From: Streptomyces sp. A1277 | Lineage (GTDB): Bacteria; Actinomycetota; Actinomycetes; Streptomycetales; Streptomycetaceae | Reading direction: 5' to 3' | DNA: 64,000 nt | Assembly (NCBI RefSeq): GCF_004795015.1 | Contig: NZ_SSBI01000009.1 | Location: 100,441 to 164,440 of the forward strand | Shown: piece by piece, positions 1 to 7,306 of the stretch | Layout of the letters: every line of letters starts with the position of its first letter | Position numbering within the stretch: the first letter of the stretch is position 1 | The notes under the pieces: model-generated | What the model was told of the DNA's origin: nothing | What the model saw: only the letters and a program-made list of their open reading frames with translations | Databases searched by the model: none | Made by a program: the position numbers and the translations under genes

Positions 1-512
1 GCGACGCGGAACTGCTCCATGCCCTCTTCGTACTCCTTGGGGGTGATGGTGCCGATACCGCCCTCGGAGGCGAGCAGGGCGGCGAGGAGGACCACGAGGC
101 GGTGGTAGCGCACCGGGACCTCCTCGTCGGGCAGGCCGGATGAGCGCAGGGCCTGCAGCACCTCCTCCATGACCAACCGGGCCCCGGTGCCGCCGGACGC
201 GTAGCGCCCCCATACGGCGGCGAGTTGGGGCTGATCGCCGAATGTTTCGCGCAGGCGCAGGGCCAGGGCCATGACGCGCTGCTTCCAGTCGCCCTCGGGG
301 CGGTAACCGTCCATGGCGGCCAGCAGGATGCGGTCGGCAACCGCGCGCAGCAGTTCGGTCTTGTTGCGGAAGTGCCGGTAGAGGCTGGAGGAGTCGGTCC
401 CGAGCGCTGCGGCGAGCTTGCGCACGCTGAACGCCTCGGCGTCGCTCGCGCGCAGCAGTTCCGCCGCCGATTCCAGGATCTCCTCCGTCGACCATCGCCT
501 TCGGCCAGTCAT
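1..512 (-). CDS. TetR-family transcriptional regulator (3' end outside window)
   Basis: About 170 N-terminal residues are visible; the gene runs off the left edge. The N-terminus has a TetR helix-turn-helix (residues about 10-55), including 'SVRKLAAALGTDSSSLYRHF', the pattern of the DNA-binding domain in this family. The rest is helical ligand-binding domain, resembling members with the TetR_C-type C-terminus. The ATG at 510-512 follows a GAGAGGGA ribosome-binding site. The gene is divergent from the esterase at 691, and a perfect palindrome sits in the shared promoter region, so it probably represses itself and/or the esterase. The ligand cannot be deduced. The family call is secure; the regulatory target is inferred from arrangement. 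Confidence 0.88.
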   Translation of the reverse strand, partial: MTGRRRWSTEEILESAAELLRASDAEAFSVRKLAAALGTDSSSLYRHFRNKTELLRAVADRILLAAMDGYRPEGDWKQRVMALALRLRETFGDQPQLAAVWGRYASGGTGARLVMEEVLQALRSSGLPDEEVPVRYHRLVVLLAALLASEGGIGTITPKEYEEGMEQFRV

Positions 513-540
513 CTCGTCCCTCTCATCCGGACTCACCCTA

Positions 541-598
541 ACCCATGCGCCTACCTGCGCACTTACCCATGCGCCTACCCATGCGCCCATCTATGCGC
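541..598. repeat. Short degenerate tandem repeats, about 12-bp period
   Basis: The core (A)TGCGC recurs at 545, 556, 569, 581 and 593, in the fuller form ACCCATGCGCCTAC at the better copies. The period is close to 12 bp. The array ends directly before the -35 box of the esterase promoter, so it could bind a regulator cooperatively or be a slippage product. No family is recognised. Confidence 0.6.
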
Positions 599-626
599 TT
601 GATGATGCACGCACCGCGTGCATAAT
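599..626 (+). promoter_or_regulatory. Promoter with embedded operator palindrome for the esterase gene
   Basis: TTGATG (599-604) and CATAAT (621-626) form a vegetative-type promoter with a 16-bp spacer. Within it, ATGCACG (605-611) and CGTGCAT (617-623) form a perfect 7-bp inverted repeat around CACCG. A protein on this palindrome would occlude RNA polymerase, as expected for repression by the adjacent TetR protein. The boxes and symmetry are seen directly; the regulator assignment is inferred. Confidence 0.65.
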
Positions 627-690
627 GAGGGCAATGGGCTGTCCGGTCACACGACACACCCGGTATGCGACCGGGAGGGGAGAGGGAGAC

Positions 691-1659
691 ATGAGCGAGG
701 CCACTACCACGGCACGACCGCCGGAGCCGGATTTCTCGGCGGTCACGACCGAGGAACTGCTCGCCTACCGCGACGCGGAGAACCGCTTCCGGGCCTCCGG
801 CGCGGCGCGGGCGGTCCTGGGAGAGCCGGACACCGGCGCCGCGATCGTCTGGCAGAAGGTCGCACTGCCCGGCCGCGACCTACCGGTCCGGGTCTACCGG
901 CCGGCCCCGGCGGGAGACGACGGCACCGAGGAGGCCCGAACAGACCCGCTGCCGCTCGTGGTCCATGTCCACGGAGGCAGCTTCGTGGGCACGGCGGTGC
1001 AGTGCGACTGGACCAGCAGCCACCTCGCCGCGCGGCTGCCCGCCCTCGTCGTCTCCGTCGAGCACCGCCTGCTCGCTCCCGGCAACCCGCTGTCGGACGC
1101 CGCCGACGACGGCTGGGACGTGCTCCGGCACGTGGTGGGGCACGCCGAGCAATGGGGCGTCGACCCTGCGCGTACAGCCGTCTTCGGCGAGAGCTGCGGC
1201 GCGCTGATCAGCGCGCTGACCGCCATCCGGGCCCGGGAGGCCGGTCCGGAGCTCAGGGCGCAGGTGCTGGTCAACCCGGCTGTGGACGTGACCGGGACGA
1301 TGTTCGACTACCCCTCGGTGGCCGAGTACGCGTACAACCCGACCCGGGCCCTGCCGCAGCTGGAGCTCTTCCAGCGGCTCGCCGTCCCGCCGGGTGCCGA
1401 CGCCCGCGCGGTCTCGCCGCTGTACGCCGACGACCTGAGCGGGCTCGCCCCGGCGCTCGTGGTGGTGCCCACCCGGGACGCGGCAGCCGACCACGGCCGC
1501 CGCTACGCCGAGCGGCTGCGCGAGGCGGGGACCACGGTGCGGCTCTCCGAATACCCGGGAGCACCGCACGCGTTCCTCACCCTGCCCGGCATCGAACCGC
1601 AGGCCCATGCCGCTCGGGCGGAGATCCTCGCCTTCCTCCAAGCGGCCCTGGCGAAGTGA
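691..1659 (+). CDS. Alpha/beta hydrolase, HSL-type esterase/lipase
   Basis: A 322-residue cytosolic esterase of the hormone-sensitive-lipase group. The oxyanion-hole motif HGGS is at residues 94-97. The nucleophile elbow GESCG has the catalytic Ser at residue 168. The likely acid is Asp263 (PTRDAAADH) and the base His293 (GAPHAF). Members hydrolyse short-chain esters of small molecules; the substrate is unknown. The ATG at 691 is chosen because GGGAGGGGAGAGGGA precedes it; the reading frame is open further upstream but without a ribosome-binding site. It is divergent from the TetR gene and likely controlled by it through the promoter palindrome. Confidence 0.88.
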   Translation: MSEATTTARPPEPDFSAVTTEELLAYRDAENRFRASGAARAVLGEPDTGAAIVWQKVALPGRDLPVRVYRPAPAGDDGTEEARTDPLPLVVHVHGGSFVGTAVQCDWTSSHLAARLPALVVSVEHRLLAPGNPLSDAADDGWDVLRHVVGHAEQWGVDPARTAVFGESCGALISALTAIRAREAGPELRAQVLVNPAVDVTGTMFDYPSVAEYAYNPTRALPQLELFQRLAVPPGADARAVSPLYADDLSGLAPALVVVPTRDAAADHGRRYAERLREAGTTVRLSEYPGAPHAFLTLPGIEPQAHAARAEILAFLQAALAK

Positions 1660-1741
1660 CGGCGGAACCGATGCCCCCGTCCTCGGACCCGACGGCCCAG
1701 CGGTCTCCCGGCTCGGGAAATGACGAGAGAAGCACACCCTG

Positions 1742-2191
1742 ATGAGGCAACCGCTCCCCACACGAGGGCCACTCGCAGCGATGTACGTGGGCCTTGCCCT
1801 CACCGTCCTCGCGACGATCGCCCCGTACGCCGACCGCTTCACCACCCATCTGCTGGCCGACCACGTCCGCGCCGGCTATCCCGACTACTCCCAGGCGCAG
1901 ATCGACTCGGCCGTCACCACCTACCTGGTCGTGTCGTCCGTCATCGGGGCGCTCGGCGTCCTTGCCTGGCTCACGACGGCCTGGGCCGTCAAGACGGGCA
2001 GGCGGTGGGCCCCCTCCGCCGCCACCGCGATGTTCGTGCTCGGCGCCGGTGCCGGACTGACCGGGTTGCTGATCAAGGACACCTCCGGCGCGACCGGACT
2101 GCCGCCGGAGCTGGGCTGGGCCGGCATGGCTCCCTGTCTGGCGGGCGTTTCGGCGGTCGCCTTGCTGTGGAGGAGAAGGCGACCGGCGTGA
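1742..2191 (+). CDS. Small four-helix membrane protein, function unknown
   Basis: A 149-residue protein with about four hydrophobic segments: residues 12-30, 62-84, 93-112 and 122-143. It ends in a basic WRRRRRPA-like tail, suggesting a cytoplasmic C-terminus. No catalytic motif is visible. It lies 82 bp after the esterase on the same strand and may be cotranscribed, though GAGAGAAG is only a modest ribosome-binding site. A GC-rich hairpin begins just after its stop codon. I do not recognise the family. Confidence 0.6.
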   Translation: MRQPLPTRGPLAAMYVGLALTVLATIAPYADRFTTHLLADHVRAGYPDYSQAQIDSAVTTYLVVSSVIGALGVLAWLTTAWAVKTGRRWAPSAATAMFVLGAGAGLTGLLIKDTSGATGLPPELGWAGMAPCLAGVSAVALLWRRRRPA

Positions 2192-2196
2192 CGACG

Positions 2197-2219
2197 GCTC
2201 CGTTCGGGCCGAACGGAGC
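2197..2219 (+). terminator. GC-rich hairpin after the membrane-protein gene
   Basis: GCTCCGTTCGG (2197-2207) and CCGAACGGAGC (2209-2219) are perfect complements around one base, so the folded form has about nine pairs and a five-base loop. It starts 5 bp after the stop codon. No T-run follows, which is usual for streptomycete terminators. Confidence 0.55.
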
Positions 2220-2271
2220 GAACGGCGTGTGCCCTGACCGCGTCCGGGCGGCCGCGCCGGCTGTACTCAGT

Positions 2272-2417
2272 CGCGGTTCGCCGGGCTCCGCGAGGAGTTG
2301 CCGGGTGGCCTCGATGCCGTTGAGGCGGGGCATCCGCACGTCCATCTGGACGACGTCCGGCCGCAGCTGCCGCGCCCGCCGGACCGCCTCGACACCGTCG
2401 CCCGCCTCCCCGGCCAC
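2272..2417 (-). pseudogene. Fragment of a NarL/LuxR-type response-regulator receiver domain
   Basis: About 48 residues match the middle of a NarL-type receiver domain: AGEAGDGVEAVRRARQLRPD followed by VVQMDVRMPRLNGIEATRQL, containing the phospho-acceptor Asp. The normal first 30 residues (with the 'LLADDQ' acidic pocket), the second half of the receiver and the DNA-binding domain are all missing. Similarity stops abruptly near 2418 and near 2272. This is a decayed relic and no functional product is expected. Confidence 0.65.
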
Positions 2418-2419
2418 CT

Positions 2420-2527
2420 CAGGCCGCCGAATGGATCGCCGGGCTGAAGAAGGCGGCCGAGGGGGAGGGGCCGGCTCCGTCCGGCACGACCGGCGGGGCC
2501 GAGGACCTGACCTGCGGCACGCCCTAA
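2420..2527 (+). pseudogene. C-terminal relic of an unrecognised gene
   Basis: The plus frame ending at TAA 2525-2527 reads AAEWIAGLKKAAEGEGPAP and ends DLTCGTP, with helix-like composition and G/C third positions typical of coding DNA. It starts abruptly at about 2420, where the response-regulator relic on the other strand also breaks off. The two look like fragments joined by a deletion. The parent family is unknown. Confidence 0.35.
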
Positions 2528-3582
2528 TACCAGGGCCGGGCGTCGGGCGTGGGCAGCGGGCGCAGTCCCGTCCAGCGTGCGAGCAGGCGGTCGGCCAGGG
2601 CGGAGCTGAGGCGGCCCAGGGCGTGGAGGTGGTCGTGGTCGCGGGTCATGCCGGCGACCACGCCCAGGCGGTGGACGAGTCGCTCGCGGGCGGAGACGTA
2701 GCCCCACTCGAAGTCCTCGACGGGCACCCGGGCGAGCTGGTCGGCCGTTCCGCGGTGGGCCCGCTCGACCAGGGCGTCGCCCTGGATCAGCCAGCCCGCG
2801 CACGCGTCCGCGAGGTCACCCGGCACGTCCTTCCCGGTGAGGCCGCGCCAGGTGCTCCGGTAGACGTCCTCGACCTCGGCGAGCGGGGCCGCGGTGACCG
2901 ACATGGCGCACCAGCAGGTGGGGAAACCTATGCGGAAGTAGGCGAGTTCGAGCAGTCCGTTGCCGAGCGAGGCCCGCTCGAAGTCGACGAAGCGGACGCC
3001 CTCGGCGGTGCGCAGATCGTTGCCGGGGCAGGGGTCGCCGTGCAGCAGCGCGTGGTGGCCGGTGGGGTCCAGCCGCTCCAGGAGACCGGCGAGTTCGTCC
3101 GGAACGATGGACGGTACGGGCACGTCGAGCGCCCGGGCCAGGGTGAGGAAGGACTCCGCGTCGGTGGCCGTGGGCCCCGACCAGGCCGGGAGCGCGCCGG
3201 CGTCGGCGGGTCCGGTCAGGGCGTGCAGGCGGGCGAGCGACTCGGCGTACCCCGGCATCCAGTCGGCCGTCCTGCCGAGGTCGTCCACGTACTCGAGGAC
3301 CATCACCCGCGAGGACGGGTCCGTGGCGAGCACCGCGGGGGCCACGGCGGGCCCGGAGGTCCGGCCCGCCAGGCGCAGCCCGGCGAGCTCCCGCGCGAAG
3401 CGCGTGTCCGCGTCCGCGCCCGCGTCCCCGTCGTCGGTGATCTGCTTGACGATCACCGGCGGCCGGCCGGCCGGCCGCACCCGCCACACCCGTGACCGCG
3501 GACTGCTGTCGAGCAGTTCGGCCTGTTCGGGGGTGCCCACGACGGAGAGCAGGGCATCGTTCAACGGAACAAGGTTCAGCAT
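2524..3582 (-). CDS. Aminoglycoside-phosphotransferase-like kinase
   Basis: A 352-residue protein of the APH/choline-kinase fold. The nucleotide-binding lobe shows the conserved Lys in VIVKQI and an acidic helix residue near ARELAGLRL. The catalytic loop is HGDPCPGN (His-Gly-Asp plus Asn) and the metal-binding Asp lies in VDFE. These are the Brenner-motif residues of the family, so it should be active. Substrates range from aminoglycosides and macrolides to small metabolites and cannot be read from the sequence. The start ATG lies at the left end of a 94-bp gap from the CGNR gene. It could serve resistance, but nothing ties it to the PKS cluster. Confidence 0.82.
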   Translation of the reverse strand: MLNLVPLNDALLSVVGTPEQAELLDSSPRSRVWRVRPAGRPPVIVKQITDDGDAGADADTRFARELAGLRLAGRTSGPAVAPAVLATDPSSRVMVLEYVDDLGRTADWMPGYAESLARLHALTGPADAGALPAWSGPTATDAESFLTLARALDVPVPSIVPDELAGLLERLDPTGHHALLHGDPCPGNDLRTAEGVRFVDFERASLGNGLLELAYFRIGFPTCWCAMSVTAAPLAEVEDVYRSTWRGLTGKDVPGDLADACAGWLIQGDALVERAHRGTADQLARVPVEDFEWGYVSARERLVHRLGVVAGMTRDHDHLHALGRLSSALADRLLARWTGLRPLPTPDARPWY

Positions 3583-3676
3583 GCCGATGAGCGTAGCCGC
3601 GGGCTTCGCCGGAGCCCCTGCCCTTTTCGGGCTCCCCGGGTTTCAGGCGCCCCTATCGATCAGGCCCCCCGAGCGA

Positions 3677-4294
3677 TCAGGACAAGGTGGGCCCGCCGTC
3701 GGCTGCCGTTCGCCGGCGGTTGTAGTGGCGGGCCGCTCGGGCGCGGTTCCCGCAGGACGGCTTGCACCACTCCTGCCGGCCGTGGCTCTTGACGAAGTAG
3801 CGCACGCAGCGCGGCGCGGTACAGGATCGCAGCCGCGTGCTCTGCGGACCGCTGAGGAAGTCGATGGCCGCTCGGGCCAGGGCCGCGAGAAGTCGAACGT
3901 ACGGATCCTTTTCGGCGGACAGCAGCCGGGCGGCAGGGGCTCCGCCGACCGGCCAGTCCAGCTGCGGGGCGACCGGTTCCCGCGCGGCAGCCGCGTTGAG
4001 GCGGTCCATCGCCTGGTCGGCGGTCATCAGGCGATGGGCGTCCGCCGGGCTGGGGGGAGCGGGACTGACCAACCGGGCGAACAGGGCTCGGACCGCCTGC
4101 CGGAGCTCGATGATCCCGAGCCGGAGGTCTTCGTCTGCCGCGAGTCCTCCGGCCGGAATGCGGCCGGCCAGCAGATGCCCCTGCTTCCGGATCCAGTCCG
4201 TCGTTCCCTGGACCGTGGCGAGGTCGTCGGCGACGCCACCCTCTCCGTCGTGGCGAACCGTGCTCGCCAGTTCCAATGGCAGCCATTGCTCCAC
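3677..4294 (-). CDS. CGNR zinc-finger / ABATE-domain protein
   Basis: A 205-residue protein with an N-terminal helical ABATE-like domain (residues about 1-150) and a C-terminal zinc finger. The finger has RSCTAPRCVRYFV and WCKPSCGNRARAARHY, giving four Cys and the CGNR signature that names the family. Members are presumed DNA- or RNA-binding regulators of stress or metabolism genes. The gene is divergent from the metallophosphoesterase at 4466, and an 8-bp inverted repeat lies between them. The family call is strong; the target is unknown. Confidence 0.85.
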   Translation of the reverse strand: MEQWLPLELASTVRHDGEGGVADDLATVQGTTDWIRKQGHLLAGRIPAGGLAADEDLRLGIIELRQAVRALFARLVSPAPPSPADAHRLMTADQAMDRLNAAAAREPVAPQLDWPVGGAPAARLLSAEKDPYVRLLAALARAAIDFLSGPQSTRLRSCTAPRCVRYFVKSHGRQEWCKPSCGNRARAARHYNRRRTAADGGPTLS

Positions 4295-4364
4295 CAGGCA
4301 TCCCCTTCCCGCTCGGTGTCAGGTCGTCAGCCACTTGATCACATCCTGCGCACACCCTAAGGTC

Positions 4365-4394
4365 TCTAACGGCAAATCAAAAACTTCCGTTAGA
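4365..4394. promoter_or_regulatory. Inverted repeat between divergent CGNR and phosphoesterase genes
   Basis: TCTAACGG (4365-4372) and CCGTTAGA (4387-4394) are perfect inverted copies around an AT-rich 14-bp spacer, in a locally AT-rich divergent intergenic region. This is a candidate operator for the CGNR protein or another dimeric regulator. Symmetry is seen directly; function is inferred. Confidence 0.45.
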
Positions 4395-4465
4395 AGCCGG
4401 TGTGGTGGAGACGCCCTGCCGGCGCAGGAGGGCGGCCGAGCCCGCCCATAGGAGGAGACCGCGGA

Positions 4466-5209
4466 ATGACGCTGCTGCTGGCACACATCAGCGACCTGCA
4501 CCTGGACGGCACCGAGCGGGCGACCCTGCGCGCCACCCGCGTCATGGACTACGTACGAGCCCTCCCCCACCCGGTCGACGCGCTCCTGGTCACCGGGGAC
4601 ATCGCCGATCACGGCGAGGAGGCCGAGTACGAGGAGGCGGCTCGGATCCTGAGCGCCGACTTCCCCGTGCTCACGTGTCCCGGGAACCATGACGCGCGAC
4701 CGGCCTACCGCAAGGCCCTGCTCAAAGAGGCCGCCGACGCCGGCCCCGTCAACCGGGTCCACCACGTCGCCGGCACCACCATCCTGATGTGCGACTCCAC
4801 CATCCCGGGCCGGGACGAAGGACGCCTCGACGCCCAGACGCTCGCCTGGATCGACACCATCCTCACCGCGCTGCCGCGGGACCGCGCGGCGCTGATCGCC
4901 TTCCACCAGCCGCCGGTCGCACTCCATCACCCCCTGCCCGACTCCTGCATGCTCGAAGAGCCCGGACCACTGGCCGACCTGCTCGACGCGCACCCGCAGG
5001 TCGCCGCCGTCCTCACGGGCCACGCCCACACCGCGGCCGCCTCGACCTTCGCCGCCCGTCCCCTGATCACCGGACCGGCCACCACCTGGACGCTGCGCAT
5101 GCCCTGGGAGGGCGACGCGGCCGCAGACCGCGACCAGCCGCCCGGCCTCGCCTTCCACGTCCTGGACGACGACCGGCGCCTGACCACGCACTACCGCGTC
5201 GTGCTCTGA
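4466..5209 (+). CDS. Metallophosphoesterase (calcineurin-like, CpdA type)
   Basis: A 247-residue dinuclear-metal phosphoesterase. The metal-binding motifs occur in order: DLHLDG (D-x-H), GDIADHG (GD), GNHD, a histidine in FHQPP, and GHAH (G-H-x-H) near residue 190. This set is typical of 3',5'-cAMP phosphodiesterase-like proteins, but members also act on other phosphodiesters. The ATG at 4466 is chosen because AGGAGGAGA precedes it with 7-8 bp spacing. It is divergent from the CGNR gene and 30 bp before a LysE gene, probably an operon. Confidence 0.87.
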   Translation: MTLLLAHISDLHLDGTERATLRATRVMDYVRALPHPVDALLVTGDIADHGEEAEYEEAARILSADFPVLTCPGNHDARPAYRKALLKEAADAGPVNRVHHVAGTTILMCDSTIPGRDEGRLDAQTLAWIDTILTALPRDRAALIAFHQPPVALHHPLPDSCMLEEPGPLADLLDAHPQVAAVLTGHAHTAAASTFAARPLITGPATTWTLRMPWEGDAAADRDQPPGLAFHVLDDDRRLTTHYRVVL

Positions 5210-5239
5210 TCTCTCCCGCTCGCACGAACCGGAGGCACC

Positions 5240-5869
5240 GTGGTCCACCCCTACGCCGTCGCCGGGTTCCTGGTGGCGGTCCTCCCCTTGATCGCCACCC
5301 CCGGAGCCAGCCTGGCCCTGCTGATCCAACACGTCACCGACAGCGGTCGGGGCCAGGCTCCACCCGTCATCCTCGGCACCGTCACCGGCCTGTACATCCA
5401 CGCCGCTCTCGCCGCAGCCGGCCTTTCGGCCCTGGTCATGCACTCCAGCGTGGCCTTCACCGCCGTCAAGCTGATCGGCGCCGTCTACCTCATCGGCCTG
5501 GGCCTATGGACATGGCGCTCCGCCACACCGAACGCGGCGCCCGCCCCCGGCCCCGTCCGCCGGCGCCCGCCGAAGGGATCGGACTCCGTCTTCACCCAGG
5601 CGTTGCTCGCCAACGTCCTCAACCCGAAAGCGGCGGCCATCTACTTGACCCTGGTCCCCCAGTTCATCGCACCCCGTCAGCCCTTCGGCACCCAAATCCT
5701 CACGCTGGCCACCGCCCACGCCCTGCTGATCGCTCTCTGGCTCACCGTCTGGACGTTCCTCATCCTGCGTGCCTCACACGCACTGCGCCGCCCCCGCTTC
5801 AAGCGAACCGCCGCCAAGGTCACGTCAGCGGTCCTCATCGCCCTCGGCATCCGGGGCGCCGTGACGTAG
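5240..5869 (+). CDS. LysE/RhtB-family amino-acid exporter
   Basis: A 209-residue integral membrane protein with about six hydrophobic segments. The family signature near the N-terminus is present (LPLIATPGASLALLI), as is the mid-protein NVLNPKAAAIYLTL motif (LNPK). LysE/RhtB proteins export amino acids or their analogues by proton exchange. The GTG start at 5240 follows GGAGGCACC. It sits 30 bp after the phosphoesterase, suggesting cotranscription. The exported substrate is not predictable. Confidence 0.85.
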   Translation: MVHPYAVAGFLVAVLPLIATPGASLALLIQHVTDSGRGQAPPVILGTVTGLYIHAALAAAGLSALVMHSSVAFTAVKLIGAVYLIGLGLWTWRSATPNAAPAPGPVRRRPPKGSDSVFTQALLANVLNPKAAAIYLTLVPQFIAPRQPFGTQILTLATAHALLIALWLTVWTFLILRASHALRRPRFKRTAAKVTSAVLIALGIRGAVT

Positions 5870-6303
5870 GGGGCGGTCCGGCGGCTGGACGCCGCGGACG
5901 TGGCGGTGGCCCCTCTCCGGGGCAGAAGTTGTCGCTTCGACGGGGGCGAGGGCCGTCCCGGCGATGGTCCGCGACCTGGACGGAATCGCGAGCGTGTTCC
6001 TGACGGACCTCGCCCGGGACGCGGCCATGGTCGTCCGCGAGGGCGGGGTCAAACGTTTCGGTACAGTCACCCTGGTGACGCCGGGCGAACCGGCCCCACT
6101 CCCGCCCCTCAAGGATTCCCTGCCGGCCCCGTCCGCCCGCAAGGGGGGCGGACGGACCATCGGCAGGGATGACGTCCTGGCCGCCACCACGATTCAGTTG
6201 TTCGGCGGCGACCTCAGGCAGCGAGCCCTGACCGAAGCACGCGAGGCGACACAGAACGCTTCGGCCGGTATCCGGGGCCTGCAAGGACCCGGGGCAGTTC
6301 CGG
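5870..6303. other. 434-bp gap with coding-like relics before the tRNA synthetase
   Basis: One plus frame from about 5925 has coding-like third-position GC and reads AEVVASTGARAVPAMVRDLD, continuing open without a recognised domain. Further right the same frame reads LTEAREATQNASAGIRGLQ (6228-6284), which resembles the N-terminal extension of actinobacterial tryptophanyl-tRNA synthetases but is out of frame with the gene at 6304. The region looks like decayed coding DNA, not a normal promoter. No RNA gene or clear promoter is seen. Confidence 0.4.
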
Positions 6304-7278
6304 GTGCTGACCGGAGACCGTCCGACCGGACGCCTGCATCTCGGCCACTACTTCGGCACGCTGCACAACCGGGTACGTCTCCAGAACCTCGGCGTGGAGT
6401 TGTACGTCATCATCGCGGACTACCAGGTACTGACCGACCGCGACGTCGCGGACGACCTGGCCGGGCATGTCGAGGAACTGGTCCTGGACTACCTGGCCAT
6501 CGGCGTGGACCCGGCACGCAGCACGATCTTCACGCACAGCGCCGTGGCGGCTCTCGACCAACTGCTGCTGCCCTTCCTCAGCCTGGTCTCCGTCGCCGAG
6601 CTCGAACGCGATCCCACGGTGAAGGACGAGATCACCCACTCGCGGCAGTCCTCCGTGAGCGGCCTGATGTTCACCTATCCCGCTCACCAGGCCGCCGACA
6701 TCCTCTTCTGCAAGGCCAACCTGGTACCGGTCGGCAAGGACCAGCTCCCCCACCTGGAACTCACCCGGACCATCGCCCGCCGTTCCAACGACCGCTACGG
6801 GGCCGGCTCCGTCGTCTTCCCCCGGCCCGATGCTCTGCTGTCGGACGCGCCCCTCCTGCTCGGCACGGACGGCGGCAAGATGGGCAAGAGCCGTGGCAAC
6901 GCCCTCACCCTGGCCGCCGACGCCGACGAGACCGCCCGTCTGATCAAGGGGGCCACGACGGATTCCGAACGCCACATCTCCTATGACCCGGCCGGTCGCC
7001 CGGAGGTGTCCTCCCTCCTGCTCCTGGCGGCCCTGTGCCAGAACCGGACACCCGAGCAGGTCGCCGCCGACATCGGCTCCGCGGGAGCCGCCGCGCTGAA
7101 GAGGACGGTGACCGAGGCGGTCAACGAGTTCCTGGCTCCCATCCGGTCCCGCCGAAAGGCGTACGCGGCCGACCGCGCCCACCTCCGCGCGATTCTGCGC
7201 GAGGGCGATGAGCGGGCCAACGCCGTTGCCGACAGCACTCTCGGCGAGGTGCGGGCCGCGGTGAACAGCGACTACTGA
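6304..7278 (+). CDS. trpS: Tryptophanyl-tRNA synthetase paralogue, N-terminus apparently frameshifted
   Basis: A 324-residue class Ic aminoacyl-tRNA synthetase that would charge tRNA-Trp. The HIGH-type motif is HLGHY near residue 13. The Rossmann body has the Trp-enzyme signatures FTYPAHQAADIL and VPVGKDQLPHLEL. The KMSKS loop is KMGKS, with Gly in place of the first Ser, near residue 192. I use GTG 6304, which gives RVLTGDRPTGRL, because the frame is closed by TGA at 6229. The expected N-terminal extension is present upstream in another frame, implying a single indel near 6285. The catalytic core seems intact, so it may work from the internal start, or it may be decaying. A second TrpRS can confer resistance to Trp analogues, but nothing here proves that. 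Confidence 0.75.
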   Translation: MLTGDRPTGRLHLGHYFGTLHNRVRLQNLGVELYVIIADYQVLTDRDVADDLAGHVEELVLDYLAIGVDPARSTIFTHSAVAALDQLLLPFLSLVSVAELERDPTVKDEITHSRQSSVSGLMFTYPAHQAADILFCKANLVPVGKDQLPHLELTRTIARRSNDRYGAGSVVFPRPDALLSDAPLLLGTDGGKMGKSRGNALTLAADADETARLIKGATTDSERHISYDPAGRPEVSSLLLLAALCQNRTPEQVAADIGSAGAAALKRTVTEAVNEFLAPIRSRRKAYAADRAHLRAILREGDERANAVADSTLGEVRAAVNSDY

Positions 7279-7306
7279 CCCGGCGGCAGCGCGCCGGGGG
7301 CCCGGC

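Noticed and set aside
541..598. 12-bp repeats as a CRISPR array or origin iterons
   Set aside because: There are too few copies, no spacers, and no replication initiator gene.
6304..7278. tRNA synthetase as the self-resistance target of the cluster product
   Set aside because: Glycosylated macrolides of this type are not known to inhibit TrpRS, and the gene lies outside the evident cluster with a damaged leader.
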